The notes below the pieces were generated by a model, which was not told the DNA's origin, did not search any database, and was given only the letters and a program-made list of their open reading frames with translations. Shown one piece after another: positions 39,701 to 51,474 of a DNA stretch of 64,000 nt; within the stretch, counting starts at the first letter, position 1; each line of letters begins with the position of its first letter. This DNA is from Brugia malayi (lineage: Eukaryota; Nematoda; Chromadorea; Rhabditida; Onchocercidae). The stretch spans positions 9,291,721-9,355,720 of the forward strand of contig NW_025062479.1 of NCBI RefSeq assembly GCF_000002995.4. Direction: 5' to 3'. The position numbers and the translations under genes were made by a program.

Positions 39701-42700
39701 TGGATTAATATATAATTTAATATATGGCCGATGGATCAATTACGTTATGCAAAGTTTACAAAAATGGTGAAGTTCAATTTTGTTTTCTAGATGTCTCCCA
39801 AATCCTTGCGAGAACCATGCCATTTGTGAACAGATATCTCTCAATGATTTCCACTGTAAGTGCCGTGGTAGTTACTATGGGAAAAAATGCCATGCAAGTA
39901 AGTCATCAATCTCGTTCATAATGAAATAAATTAGATAATTGCAATGGAATTTCAAAATAACTTTGATAAATTAACTGCAATCAAACATACAAAAGTCTTT
40001 GTAATAATTCAGGAAAAATGACATAAGGTGTTATTTTATATTGTTATTCTACATTCATGTTCTAATTTCATAAATTTTCAAAGGATGAAAAATTCAATTG
40101 CTATGGTGATAATAATTTAGCACAAATGTATCATTCCTGCGAAGAATTCTTTGTGAAGAATCCGCACATTAAAACTAAGAATGTTACAATTGATTTGGAT
40201 GGTGGAAATCCACTGGAGCCATTTATGGTACAGTGTGAACGAAATTTCAAGGATTACGGTGACATCAAAATTATCTCGAAAATATTTCACCAATTTGGAA
40301 ATAATGATATAGCGATTACTGGAGATAATGAACCGGGTTCCATTAGAAGATCATTTGATTATGGTATTACCATTGATCAGTTAAATCATTTTATCGATGG
40401 ATTTGAAACTTGTATGCAGGTATACTTTTCTTTTTACAAATTTATTTTATCAAATTAATTTTGTCTTTTTTCTTTCGAATTTACTACAAGATTAAGAAGT
40501 CAAAAAACGGTGATTTCAGTAAATCTCGTTGTTGATATTACTCAAACGGATGTTGTACTTGCAGTACATGCGTTACGAATGTCGTGGTGGTGCGAAATTG
40601 ATGAGCTACGGTGTGGAACGAAGGCCATCATCTTGGTATAGTACACGAAATGGTCAGCATGCAATGCAGTGGGGTGATGCACTACCTTATTCAAGGATGT
40701 GTCAATGTGCAGCTAATTCATCTTGCATAGACAACAGGTTTCATTACACTTAGAATATGCTGATTATTTTGTCGTTTAATAAATAAACTTTGCATAGGCA
40801 ATAAATGAGCTAACACTCTGGTCGTTCATAATATATTTTGTATAAGTTAACACTGCATCAGGAATTTAACTAGTAACGCTTTTCAGAATGTGCAATTGTG
40901 ATAGCGGCGAAGATAGTGTTGATGAAGGCTACAATCCTCACATGCAGTTACTACCAGTAATGAATTTATATCTTGGAGGCACAACAGATACATCTTCAAT
41001 AAATGTTTTTATTGGCCCTCTTATTTGTAGCCAACGTCGTGAGTGTACCTTTGCTACTTTAGACTGTTTCTCATATAAATCAAATATTTTGAATAAAAAC
41101 GGTACCTTCAATAGAATGAATTCTTTGCTTCCTAATAATTCATTTAGCCTATATCAACCACATTTTAATGATAACTTTTTTCATGCAGATGTGTTCAATG
41201 GAATAACATTTCTGAATCGAAATGCTCGTTTGGCTGGTTCACAGGCTTTGTTTGGTTCAGTGATGGATCTCGAGTTTCAGATACGTATGTCACATGCTCG
41301 AATGACAATTTTTATTTGGGAATCGTTGAATGGGCAACATTGGTATCAACTTGATGTTGGAGGTTATTAATTTAGGACTGGTTCAAGAAAATTTACTTGT
41401 TTTAGCTTCCCTAGCTGATTATTTGATTCAGTCTTAAACTGTAATTCATTTTCATGCCTTCCCTTTATTTCTGCCGTCATAAAACTGATCCGTTTTGAGA
41501 AATGATTTTTGATCAAAAAATTGTGTTATGTTGAATGATGAATCTTCAGATGGACATCTCGTAGGGCAAGTTGTAAGTGGAAACAAGGCTTTTGAAATCA
41601 AGTCAAAAATGCGTGTAAATGATAACAGATGGCATAGAGTGTACTGGGAAGTGAACGTAAATGGGATGATGTTGAACGTTGATAACGAAAGCAATTTAGT
41701 GGATGTTTATGTTGTACCGCCGGATGTCTACACTTGGGTTATAGGTGGAGCATTTTCTTAATTTTTTCTTTCCTCCAACCACTGTATTATATTTTGCAAT
41801 TGATTTTGATAAATTACAGGATCACGAACAGAACGTGGTTTGTCAGGTTTTGCTGGTCAGATTCGAAATATGTACTTGCGTGGTAATGAAATTTTGTTAC
41901 GTTCATTGGTCAGAAAGCAAGGACGAGGCATGAGGGTTTGTCCTATTTTGGCTGAGAAGCATTTTGGAAGGCGAAATTGATATTTTTGACTTGTTTTATT
42001 ACTAGATTAAATTTATCACTGAGAAATGCATTTCGAGATGACATATAATACTCGATTATTTAGTTTCCTGGGCATATTTGATCAAACAATTTTAGTCTTC
42101 CTTTGTGATAAATATAAATATGATTGATAAATATAAATATGATTGCAGAAATTTATTTATTTTTCTGCTTTCTGCTTTATCTAGGGTATCGAACTTGGTG
42201 AAAAAGGCACATGCAAGCTTGATGATTGCTTAAATCATGGTCAGTGTATTGAATTTTATGACAGTCACAAATGCAATTGTAACAATACTCCGTTCATTGG
42301 TCAAAGATGTGACCAAGGTAATTTTTGCTCCCTGGACTACTGAATTTTTGATTGGTTTTTCAAACAATTGTTAGCAAATAGGCACTTCCAGGATGTAGTA
42401 AATACTAAAAGTGAGTAAAGGATTAATTGATTATTTCGTAAGAAATAAAACCAATTTATAGATGTTGGTATATTTGTGCCGAAAGGTTCTGATCTAATGA
42501 TTCCATGGCAGCATCCAGCTCAAATATCATCTTGTTTCCGGATAGCCGTACAATCATTTTCCTCTAATTATTCACTGATAAGAGCAAAGGCACTGTTCGC
42601 AGACTGTCAATTTAACTTGACAATTAATCAGAAAGGTTACATTTTGATATATAAATTTTTACTTTTTGAAATTGGTTACTAAAAAGTAAAATTTTTCAAT

Positions 42701-44405
42701 GCGGCAACAATCCTACCATCCTTTACGATTGCCTTCAAAATACGGAGATAGTTCACGAAAATATTTCGGGTAGATTAGAACATTTAAGTTTGTTAGATAA
42801 CTAGAACCAAGAGGTTAATAAAGCAAATGAAAGGTTTAATGACCTATATTTCAGATGCTGTTATATCCTTGAGTGCAAATAACTTAACTATTTAGAAACC
42901 TGATGCAGTGAAAATTTGGATGAACTGAGTACAGTTTTATTATAAAGAGATCGTTTTTAAGAAATTGTTAATTATCGTCATTTATTTTCCAGGTTATCTT
43001 GAATTATCAGTTTTCGATGGCTTTTTCTTTCATTATAAAGCGGCAGATACTATACATAAATTTGACGATAATGAACTCACTGATGTCAATTTTTGTGCCG
43101 AAAACAATGAATTTACACTTCAGGTAGGCTAAAAATGTCTTCAAAGCTATAAAAAAGTTTCCAGCGCTAGCTTAATGTACCTTTTTCTTTTCGATTTAAC
43201 ATTACCAGAAGAGTTATAGAAGAGAACTGGATAAAACAGTAATTAAGATCAGAAATACGATAACACAAGCACCACTATGTCTTAGAAGTGGGACGTGTTT
43301 TCATTGGTGTGTTATTAGTAGCTATAATATTTTGATCTTTTCAACAATGTGGTTCAATTGTTGTACTTAACTTGTTTAAGGAATAAGGATTTTGCAGATT
43401 AACGATGAAGTTGTTTTTCATTTAACTGGTAATTGGTCATTCTTTGTACAACTCAATGTTTGGAAATTCGTTGATAAAAGTAACCCCTACATTATTAATG
43501 ATATTTGATATTTCTGAGATTTCCTTTACAGTTATCTACATCACTATCAGTTGTAAGTAATTTCTATTTGATAATAGATTTTACGGGCTGCTTGATGAGG
43601 CTAAAAGTTGGCGTTGCTTTTCCTCTGAAGGATCCATCATCATCACGTTTTTTGTACAGAGGTGGCGTACGATTCGAAGGCTGTTCGTATAACTATATGT
43701 GAGTTTCTCATTCTTTTCCTTACTTTTTGACATTTCGCATTTCTGAAGCAAGAAATTCAAGAAACAGTACAACTTTAATCGACATTTCTGAAGATAGTTA
43801 AGACAACAAACGTTGTTGTTTATTGTTCTTTGCACTATAATTTATAAAGTCATCACCATACGTTACTTGATAAACATTAGGATTGTAGCTATCATTTATT
43901 TCTTCCCAATGTGAATTTTCTGAATTTATCACAATTCAGGTTTTTTAATCAAGTGCTGGAACAGGAAGGAAAATCACTATTGTATAACACTCATATCAAT
44001 GCTATCACTGAACCTCGCATTTCTTCGCTAACTTTAGCGCGTAAGTTTTAAGAATCAGTTGTCTGATGGTTGACAACTTTCCTCTTGACTTTTTTCTACT
44101 GTTTCTTCAGTGATGACAGAAAATTATATAGTTATATTAAAGGATATGGAAGCATAAAATTGACCGAAGAATCACAACATTCTCATATAACTTTTTTAAT
44201 TTGTCAGCTGTTTTTAGTAATAATTGGTGCAGTTACGGGTTGCTTTTTCTTTCTACTTATCCTTACTGTTGTGATATGTTGGATTCGAAATCGTCCCGAT
44301 GGTGTGTATAAAACGAACGAAGATATTTTAGCATATTGCAGTCCGAATCGTCCCGAAGAGCCCCTTGTTACAATTAACTATGTTAATAGGGAGTACTTTT
44401 GTTGA
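36702..44405 (+). CDS. Caspr / neurexin-IV-like transmembrane adhesion receptor
   Basis: Type I cell-surface protein of about 1,214 aa, of the family that organises septate-type junctions and neuron-glia contacts. Exons: 36702-36774 (signal peptide), 36981-37177, 37474-37612, 37865-38065, 38207-38514, 38813-39041, 39240-39483, 39791-39893, 40084-40419, 40565-40737, 40887-41038, 41189-41362, 41550-41744, 41820-41935, 42185-42317, 42462-42635, 42993-43123, 43398-43428, 43532-43552, 43578-43698, 43940 to about 44038, 44111-44405. Order: two laminin-G units, EGF (CLPNPCENHAICE), fibrinogen-like region (SCEEF, MRYECRGGAKL), laminin-G, EGF (DCLNHGQCIEF), laminin-G, one membrane helix (FLLILTVVICWI) and a short tail with YKTNE, the Caspr plan minus a clear discoidin domain. 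C. elegans has two relatives (nlr-1, itx-1); I cannot tell which. One junction needs a GC donor (39894) and the last junction is out of phase with its GT donor. Confidence 0.88.
38691..38740 (+). pseudogene. Exon-like segment in Caspr-like intron, out of phase
   Basis: After a TTTCTTTAG acceptor the frame VNLALMNGLSCRNSG ends at a GTATCA donor. It resembles the start of exon 2 (TNLTLVDGLNC) in both DNA and protein and looks like a laminin-G linker exon. Its length and phase fit neither exon 5 nor exon 7, whereas joining those two directly is in phase. Likely a decayed or skipped exon. Confidence 0.4.
42107..42144. repeat. Tandem duplication, 19-bp unit x2
   Basis: GATAAATATAAATATGATT occurs twice head to tail in an intron of the Caspr-like gene. 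Confidence 0.9.
42658..42732 (+). repeat. Copy 2 of the Caspr-like start-exon segment, intronic
   Basis: Lies in the intron after 42635. It preserves TTGGTTACTAAAAAGT and ATGCGGCAACAATCCTAC, corresponding to ATGCTACAACAATCCTAC of exon 1, but the downstream hydrophobic leader frame and donor are not conserved. Confidence 0.75.
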
Positions 44406-45138
44406 CAGTTGGAACTCATACACATTCTACTCAGGGATTTCAAATTAAACGTTACTTAGAATTGTTCATTTTCTACTAAAAAGTAGAAAGTTTAAAGTAG
44501 AAAAGCTTAGGCGTAGAAAAAAAAAGTAGAAAAGCATAGCTTAAGCGCAATATGATACACGAGTCAATATTCGATGGACCTGTTTTTTTTCGCCATCCCA
44601 AAAAAGTTAAATTAATAAAAGAATGGGGAATGCTTCGATCTGTAAATACAAAATGACTTGTTTCTTCAGCGTTGTATACTGTCTCGTAAATTTTTTATTG
44701 ATAAGGCAAACAAACTGGCATTAGAAGAATTGTAATTAAAACAATTTTGAGAACACATCATAAATTCAGCCACTGAAATTGAAGTTGACTGCAATTGTTA
44801 CATTTTTTGACGTATTATTTATCCTTGATGTCAAACCTAAATTTGATCTATAATTATGGTAGCAGTAAAGATCAATAGCAAAACAATAGGTTTAAATGAC
44901 AAACTACAATGTAGTCATTCAAGCGATAATAGGAAGAATTATTTGTCTGGAATGGTAAGACTGTTATAATTGATTTGGTAGAAGTGAATCAGTCTTTTGA
45001 ATTAATTGTTCTCCTTGGCACTTGCAGAAGAATCAAATAAAGTCTCACATCTAAATTTTTCATACAACAAAAACATTTGAAGAAGAAATAAAAATCCAAA
45101 ATAATGTATCCTCTTACCGACCTTGTTGAGAACCAGTT
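44406..45138. other. Convergent 3' spacer
   Basis: Holds the 3' UTRs of the Caspr-like gene (+) and osm-9 (-). Near 44470-44540 a motif AAAGTAGAAAAGC recurs imperfectly. A minus-strand segment near 45149-45129 could be an extra osm-9 microexon, but reading through to the stop at 45139 is simpler. Confidence 0.5.
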
Positions 45139-48100
45139 CTACATGAATTTAAATATGAACTTTCTCACCTGCGTACTGGAGCTGGCAGATGATGAACTCG
45201 CACAGAAACTGTCTTTGCGCCGAAACATATCTTTTCGAATCCTCGGTGATACTGCTCGTGGTGGTGTTCCAGCAGCTGGCATATTCGGTATGTCTAACGA
45301 TGGAACCAACTGATGTCCTCGTGCCGTTTTCCGCATTGGCAACTTCTCCAGAATCATAGTTGTGCTTTGTTTGGTTGTTATTAATTCCAAAATGAAAAGA
45401 ATAATTTACATAGCTTAAGCACCTATAACAGCATGAAATACTATCAGTCTAACAAAATCGAGGAACTGATTAATTCGTTCACTGATTATTTATGCACCAT
45501 TAGCTGACTAACACATGGTAGTGCTTTCCTAGCTCACGTAAAGTTTTCAGAAATACTGCTTACTGCATGTTAATATAACTTATCATAATATAGTGATATT
45601 TGTCTACGTATATTGAATACTCACTAAAATCTCGCGGTGACTGACATTGGAGAGACGTTTGGTTGGAACAATTATTTACGATTATTTCTTTCTCGATTGA
45701 GATATTATTTAAATGTTCGATTTTTTCTTCATTTTGCGTATTTGTTGAGGTTTCATGAGCTTGTGATCTTGTCTGAAGTGAAAAAAGAAGTTATTACTAG
45801 TAATGATTACCACATGGAAAATATCTACTACTATATATGTAGAAATATTCAAATGTCTACTTCCATAAAAAAGTAAGTTTAAAATATCAATATTAAAATA
45901 TATTTAAAAATCAGTATAAATAATAAGCAATTCCTAAACGGCTATTTTTAACTTACCATAGACCTTGTTGGTGGTGGAAATACAGTATCTCGTCTAAGTA
46001 TTACAGCACCAGCTGGTTCATCAATTAAACAGTTGTATGAATGAAGTAATTCCTGTGCATAATCAACACCCAACCTTTCCACAGTATGAATTACTTTTCG
46101 ACCAATTGTCTGTAAAAATCTTTGATGTAATGAAACTAGGTAACGAAGTAAGAAGTAAATATTGAAGTAAAATTAAGAAATGAATAAAACAATAGAATAA
46201 CCTTCCAATTAGTGATAGCTTGCTTCCTTTGTCTTGCTCGAGTTTTCTTTGTCTGTTTGATGACCATTAGACCACGTATTTCCATACCAGCATCATTAGC
46301 TTCATTAAGTCTAATACTATACTCTAATTGACACGCTGCTAATTTTTCCTTTTTCACCGATCTTTCCAATACCATTACAATTTGCGCGTACTGAAGAAGT
46401 ATTAATCTCATTTGAAATGTTGCACCATTCATTTCTGTGTGAATTCTACAGTAATACGATGTATGTATTTTCATTTATTATTCAAACGGATTATGGATAA
46501 TTCAATTATTTGGAGATCTAAGTATTTGATAGTGTTCCAGGAATATGATTCGTTCGTGAACACTACTCAGCAGCTAGTGAAAGATTCAAGAAAGTTTCAA
46601 TGAGAGTGACATAAAGTAATATAATTTTTCTTGTTGACATTAATTTTTGAAAAATCTTCACAGCGCCTTTATAAGAAGTTTGTTTTCTCTCTCCAAACGA
46701 TAGAAAAATGTTGACCTGTTGCCTCCAAGCTTTTTCAGCTTGTGCGATGACTGTTGTATAAGTATTACCCATCATGGCGATCAGTATATTAATCAACATG
46801 ATCGGCATTATAAACATATAAAGTACGAATAATATTTTTGTTAACACTTCGTAATTAGCGCAAGAAAATTCCTCATACTGAAATAAACGATAGCTGGATC
46901 ATTTCCAGGGTGCAATCTTCAGTTATTTCTGAAGTTTTGAAAAACTGACAAAAAGCTTACATCATAGCCACCCATGCTAGCACGAAACAGTGTAATAAAT
47001 GTTTCTAGAAATGAGGAATACGTGAAGATATCATAGCCTTTCACTTCGCAGTAGTCTGGATTCAGCGGATTGAGCTCTTGCTTCACGTGCATATCCTTTC
47101 CCAGAAAATAAAATACTGGAACAGAAGAAAATAAGTAGCACGTGAAGAGGCAACATCAGTGATTAATCAATTAAAAAATCCTGTAGGATGTCAACAATTA
47201 AAAATCTTGTAATTCGCATTAAGCCGAAGCCTAAGCTTACTATAATTTTCTTTCCAGAAAAATGACTATATTTGGCTGCCAGCGATGGCTCGTGCTAAAT
47301 AAATGGACAAACATGAAATGACAATTGACTAGATGAAATGCATTTTAAAAATAGAATATAAACAAGACCTTGCGAAAATGAGACAAGAAATATAGCGGAA
47401 ATGATAGCAAAGCGAATCATATCGCCAGCAATCATACTATAAATCATTTGCACAAATGGTCCCGTTAATTTGGCACTTCTGCAAACAAATTTTGTTTTTT
47501 TTTTTTTCCACTGAGGACAAGTTCATTGTAAAATACATATAAAATGAATGATAAAAAATTGGTACAATATTTCCATTAATTTCAACTGAACTTAATGCTC
47601 TCTTAAGAAAACCTACTGAAAATTGAAAATAGTAATATTTAAAGTTTAAATTCAAAAAATCTTTTTACCTGGCAAAGAAAAGGAAAAATATCCAAGAACC
47701 CGGTAATGAAAAGACTAATAAAGCTTCTTCAACTTGAACATTGCCCGATATACGAAAAGGTACACATATAAGAATACATATATTGGCACCAAGAAATACA
47801 ATTTTAGCTGGAGCCGTTTTCTGTAATGGAACAAAAATGATAATATAAATAATGAATAATTAGGAATACTATTACTGCAAAAGAACCACAGAAGGTAGAT
47901 GGAACTTTTGATGCAGGAAAAGTTTACCAGATTTCTGATATATCCATAAAATCCTTGCGTTCTTAGTTCGCTAAACTGCTGAAAGAAAACGAAGAACACA
48001 CAACTGGCTATCGTTAGAATTTCAAAGCATAACCGCACCTACAAGAAATTAAATATTGAATTATCAGGATGCCCGAAATATCCGGTTACGCCTTAGAGCG

Positions 48101-51100
48101 CATCGTCCGACAACTTTGCATTAGCACACTAAATATGGTAATACATAGTCTAAAGAGGGCTTGTCGCTAACACTTGCAATATTTTGCTTAATTCAACCCC
48201 AGACTTTCGAGTAAATCACTGTATTCATGATTTACTTGAAGCTACCATCACTGTATTCATGATTGACTTGAAGTTACCAGAATAAATTTTCCGCACTGCC
48301 TAATAATCACCACACATTTTTAACGATAAAGTGATAAGATGATTAGATTAGCTTTTAATGCTAAATGTATAACAAAGAAACACAAATTCGTATAAATAAA
48401 AAAGAGTGATGTAAAGCATACCCAATCATTCCATTCTGTTGCAATTAATTTATACGTAAGTCGCTCCGGTTCAGACGGCCGCATATAAACAACAAAACAT
48501 AAAAATATGAGATGTAAAATGAGCAATCCAAGCCTTTCAAATAATTTTCTCTGCAAGTAGTAAACCACTTTTACTTAATCTAAAAGTATCTATCTTTTCA
48601 TTAGAGATGACTGGATATCAATGTTCAAAAGAAAATAAGACAATCTGATTAGTGATGATTCGAAAATGCATACTGATGCAAAAGCTTTCCATTTGTCAGC
48701 AAGAAGTCGTTGGATCACTTCGCTACCAATCATATCTAAATGTTCACTGGTACTACCATTTATCACAGTCATCAACGCTGAATCATAATCTGTAATTAAA
48801 AATCAGAACTGGAAACAGTACGAATTTACTATTCAGTACCAGACCGGACCGAAGTTATAAGGAAATGAAAAAAGTTTGTCAGATGATATTACATTTCAAA
48901 TCAAACAGCCTAGTTACCAAATAAATTAAGTAAAAATTGGTTCAACATGAATTTTTTTTTTTGCATAACGAATTAACCGAATATATGCATGACAAATTGG
49001 TCAAATGAATAATAGTAAAGTGCTAACTTGTTGAGCCATCGGGGCGAATAGTATCCAAAGCTGTAAGAGGATATGCACTACACGTCATATCACTGAATCT
49101 CCAAAACTCCTGAAATATCCAAACTCCCAATTCAAAACTGGAGAAGTTTAACATCATTAATTCTGTGTAACCGTGAAAGCACATACGACTTTCATCAACT
49201 CCAGCATTTCCTCAAAGATATCCTTTCGTCCAAGTTTTGTTGCAAGCGTCAATGGTGTCAGACCAGCTGCATTTACAATGTTTGGATCAGCGGGTTTCGC
49301 CCAATGCCTTACTGCATAACTGTACATTGACTATAATGCGTCAATATCATTATCCTTCTGTATCATCAAAACAGTACTGAGGAGATTTCTTAGTGCAATT
49401 TAACTTATCAATCACCTGTTGTGGTAATCGATAATACGAGAAAAAACAATGTAAAGATCACTGCAAATTCTGGAAGATGTATTTTACATTGCTATAGTTG
49501 ATGACACACATATGTAGAATGGTGTTGCCGAACATATCTTGTAGATTTGGATCAGCGCCATATTGTATCAGTAAATCATAGATATCTTTATTGCCAAAAC
49601 AAGCAGCAAATGCTAACGGATATTCGCCATAATAGGCATATCCTGAAACCCAAACGTTAAACAGAAAGAATTGACGCGTACTATTCGAGTAAAACTGCAT
49701 AAAAACTTTTTCTATGAACTAGTCTTGAAATAATAAGTACCTTGGTAATCAGTTGATTTGCGAGATGTCTTTTGATTCTCAGGTAGAAAAAATGTCCCGC
49801 AAGCCCGGGCATTCACTTCTGCTGAGTTTTGCAGTAATAAATGAACAGTTTCATAATCATCATGAACAATTGCTAAATGTAATGCACTTTGACCTAAAAT
49901 GTCGGTTAATCAGCTTTATATCAAGTCATAAAAAGCATAAATTCGTTCAGATTTCTCTATATTTTAGTAGTGGATTCGATGAGAAGTTAACTGCATAGAA
50001 GATAATTGAAAATGGACGAAAAAAGAAGCTTCTGCATGTTTTACAAGCTTGTAAATTGAAAACTAACAAGGCCAAAAAACAAATAATTGAATATATCAAG
50101 TGGAAATGAAATTTTTTAAATAACTTTGTTACCGTATGCTTACCGAACATTTCGTCGCCGAGGTAAATATCATTAGCAAGGCCTGGATAACGTGTTATTA
50201 AAATTCTAGCAATTTCACTACACATTGGTTCCTCACGATTCAGCAATAGGTGTATTATCGTCTCACCTTCCACACCACGTTTGTTCAACCTCCACTGACC
50301 AAGATGTTCACGGAATTTGCTACCAAATTGGCCAACAGAGTTTGATTCTGTTTTACCCAGCTGTACATTCTATAATTGTTTGCTTCCATTTTATATTTAC
50401 GAAGAATGAGAATACAAAAAGAAACCGCCAAAAATTATACAGAACATATATGCGAAATTCAATTTATCTTAATGGAGAAACTGTAACGATACAAAAATTC
50501 CAAAAAAATCGAGAAAAAACGAAACAGAAATCAAACCAGTAATCGTTTACAAAGCGGAACGGTCCAATTACTAGAATGTGAAGATTCATGTGAAACTAAT
50601 AGAGTCGGAATAACACCCACTGCGGATGAAAATCGTTTAAATCAGTTAGGCTAGGTGATTTAAGTGATTCTTATCCATAATTCTACAGTCGTCATGCGAA
50701 AATAATGCGATTTAAAAAAACCAAAAAAAAAAAAAAAAAGCATGCAGTTGTCTTTTTCCATTTTGCATAGTCTGTAAAACGAATCATTTGCGGTGATGCA
50801 CCATCATCATACATCATTGAAATAAGCTTTTCGTTCGCAAACTTTAAAACTCCATCTTCACCTTCCTTTTCAAAAGCAGCCAACAGTTCACCACCTATAA
50901 GTAATCAGTCTCTTTACGAATCATTAGCATAAGACTGATTAAGGGTTTAATTAGGGATAATTAAAGATTAGTGTTTGAAACTTGATTTTTTCTTTATCTT
51001 TCAATATTTGTCAAACTAAGAGTACAAATGATTGCTTATTTGTCTAGCTAAGAATGCAATTGGAATCATATAGTGCAATCATTTGATAGTAATAAACTGT

Positions 51101-51474
51101 ATCACATTATATCATACTCTTCGAAATCTTATAAAATCTATATCATGAAAAACAATATACAAACACAATGGTCGTCAATGAGTACACTTCATCTCAACAA
51201 GGCTTACTGTAAGCCAATAATTTATACATGCTTAATTATTTCTCATTATATCTAAATGATTACACAAAAGTAAAGAATTCTAATGGTAGAACACGGCAAA
51301 TAACTTATGAAAACTTTGAAAATATTTACCACTGCGCATGCCAACCCATTTGTAAAGGTGATTCTTTTTACGTTCACGATATAAATTCGACCATTGATCG
51401 TCAGGATCTTCTTTTAAATTGTCAATATCTTCTCCTCCAGTTTGGTGCAAAATTTTGCTCTTTAGTTGTCCCAT
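45139..51474 (-). CDS. OSM-9-type TRPV cation channel
   Basis: Sensory transient-receptor-potential channel of ciliated neurons (olfaction, osmotic and mechanical avoidance in C. elegans). Seventeen exons join in phase to 846 aa: 51474-51330, 50894-50746, 50360-50144, 49893-49741, 49642-49488, 49330-49187, 49109-49028, 48789-48674, 48550-48422, 48038-47928, 47820-47669, 47478-47369, 47115-46961, 46877-46716, 46390-46202, 46109-45964, 45364-45139. Ankyrin repeats lie about residues 100-320 ([47 protein letters not shown]). Six membrane segments follow; the pore region reads [20 protein letters not shown] and S6 is [19 protein letters not shown], then the TRP-like helix [19 protein letters not shown] and [20 protein letters not shown]. 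Many blocks match the OSM-9 sequence as I remember it. Exon 2 exits through a GC donor (50745). The Ser-rich C-terminus is the least certain part. Confidence 0.94.
48215..48278. repeat. Tandem duplication, 32-bp unit x2
   Basis: Two adjacent copies of a unit starting ATCACTGTATTCATGATT differ at two positions; located in an osm-9 intron. Confidence 0.85.

Noticed and set aside
46136..46200. Extension of the osm-9 exon 46390-46202 to a stop
   Set aside because: A GTTATT donor after ITNWK and a following in-phase exon ([13 protein letters not shown]) matching OSM-9 show this is intron read-through.
47230..47300. Segment with TTATTTAG acceptor between osm-9 exons 12 and 13
   Set aside because: Including it introduces a stop, and direct joining of 47369 to 47115 is in phase and matches the conserved SQVFYF block.
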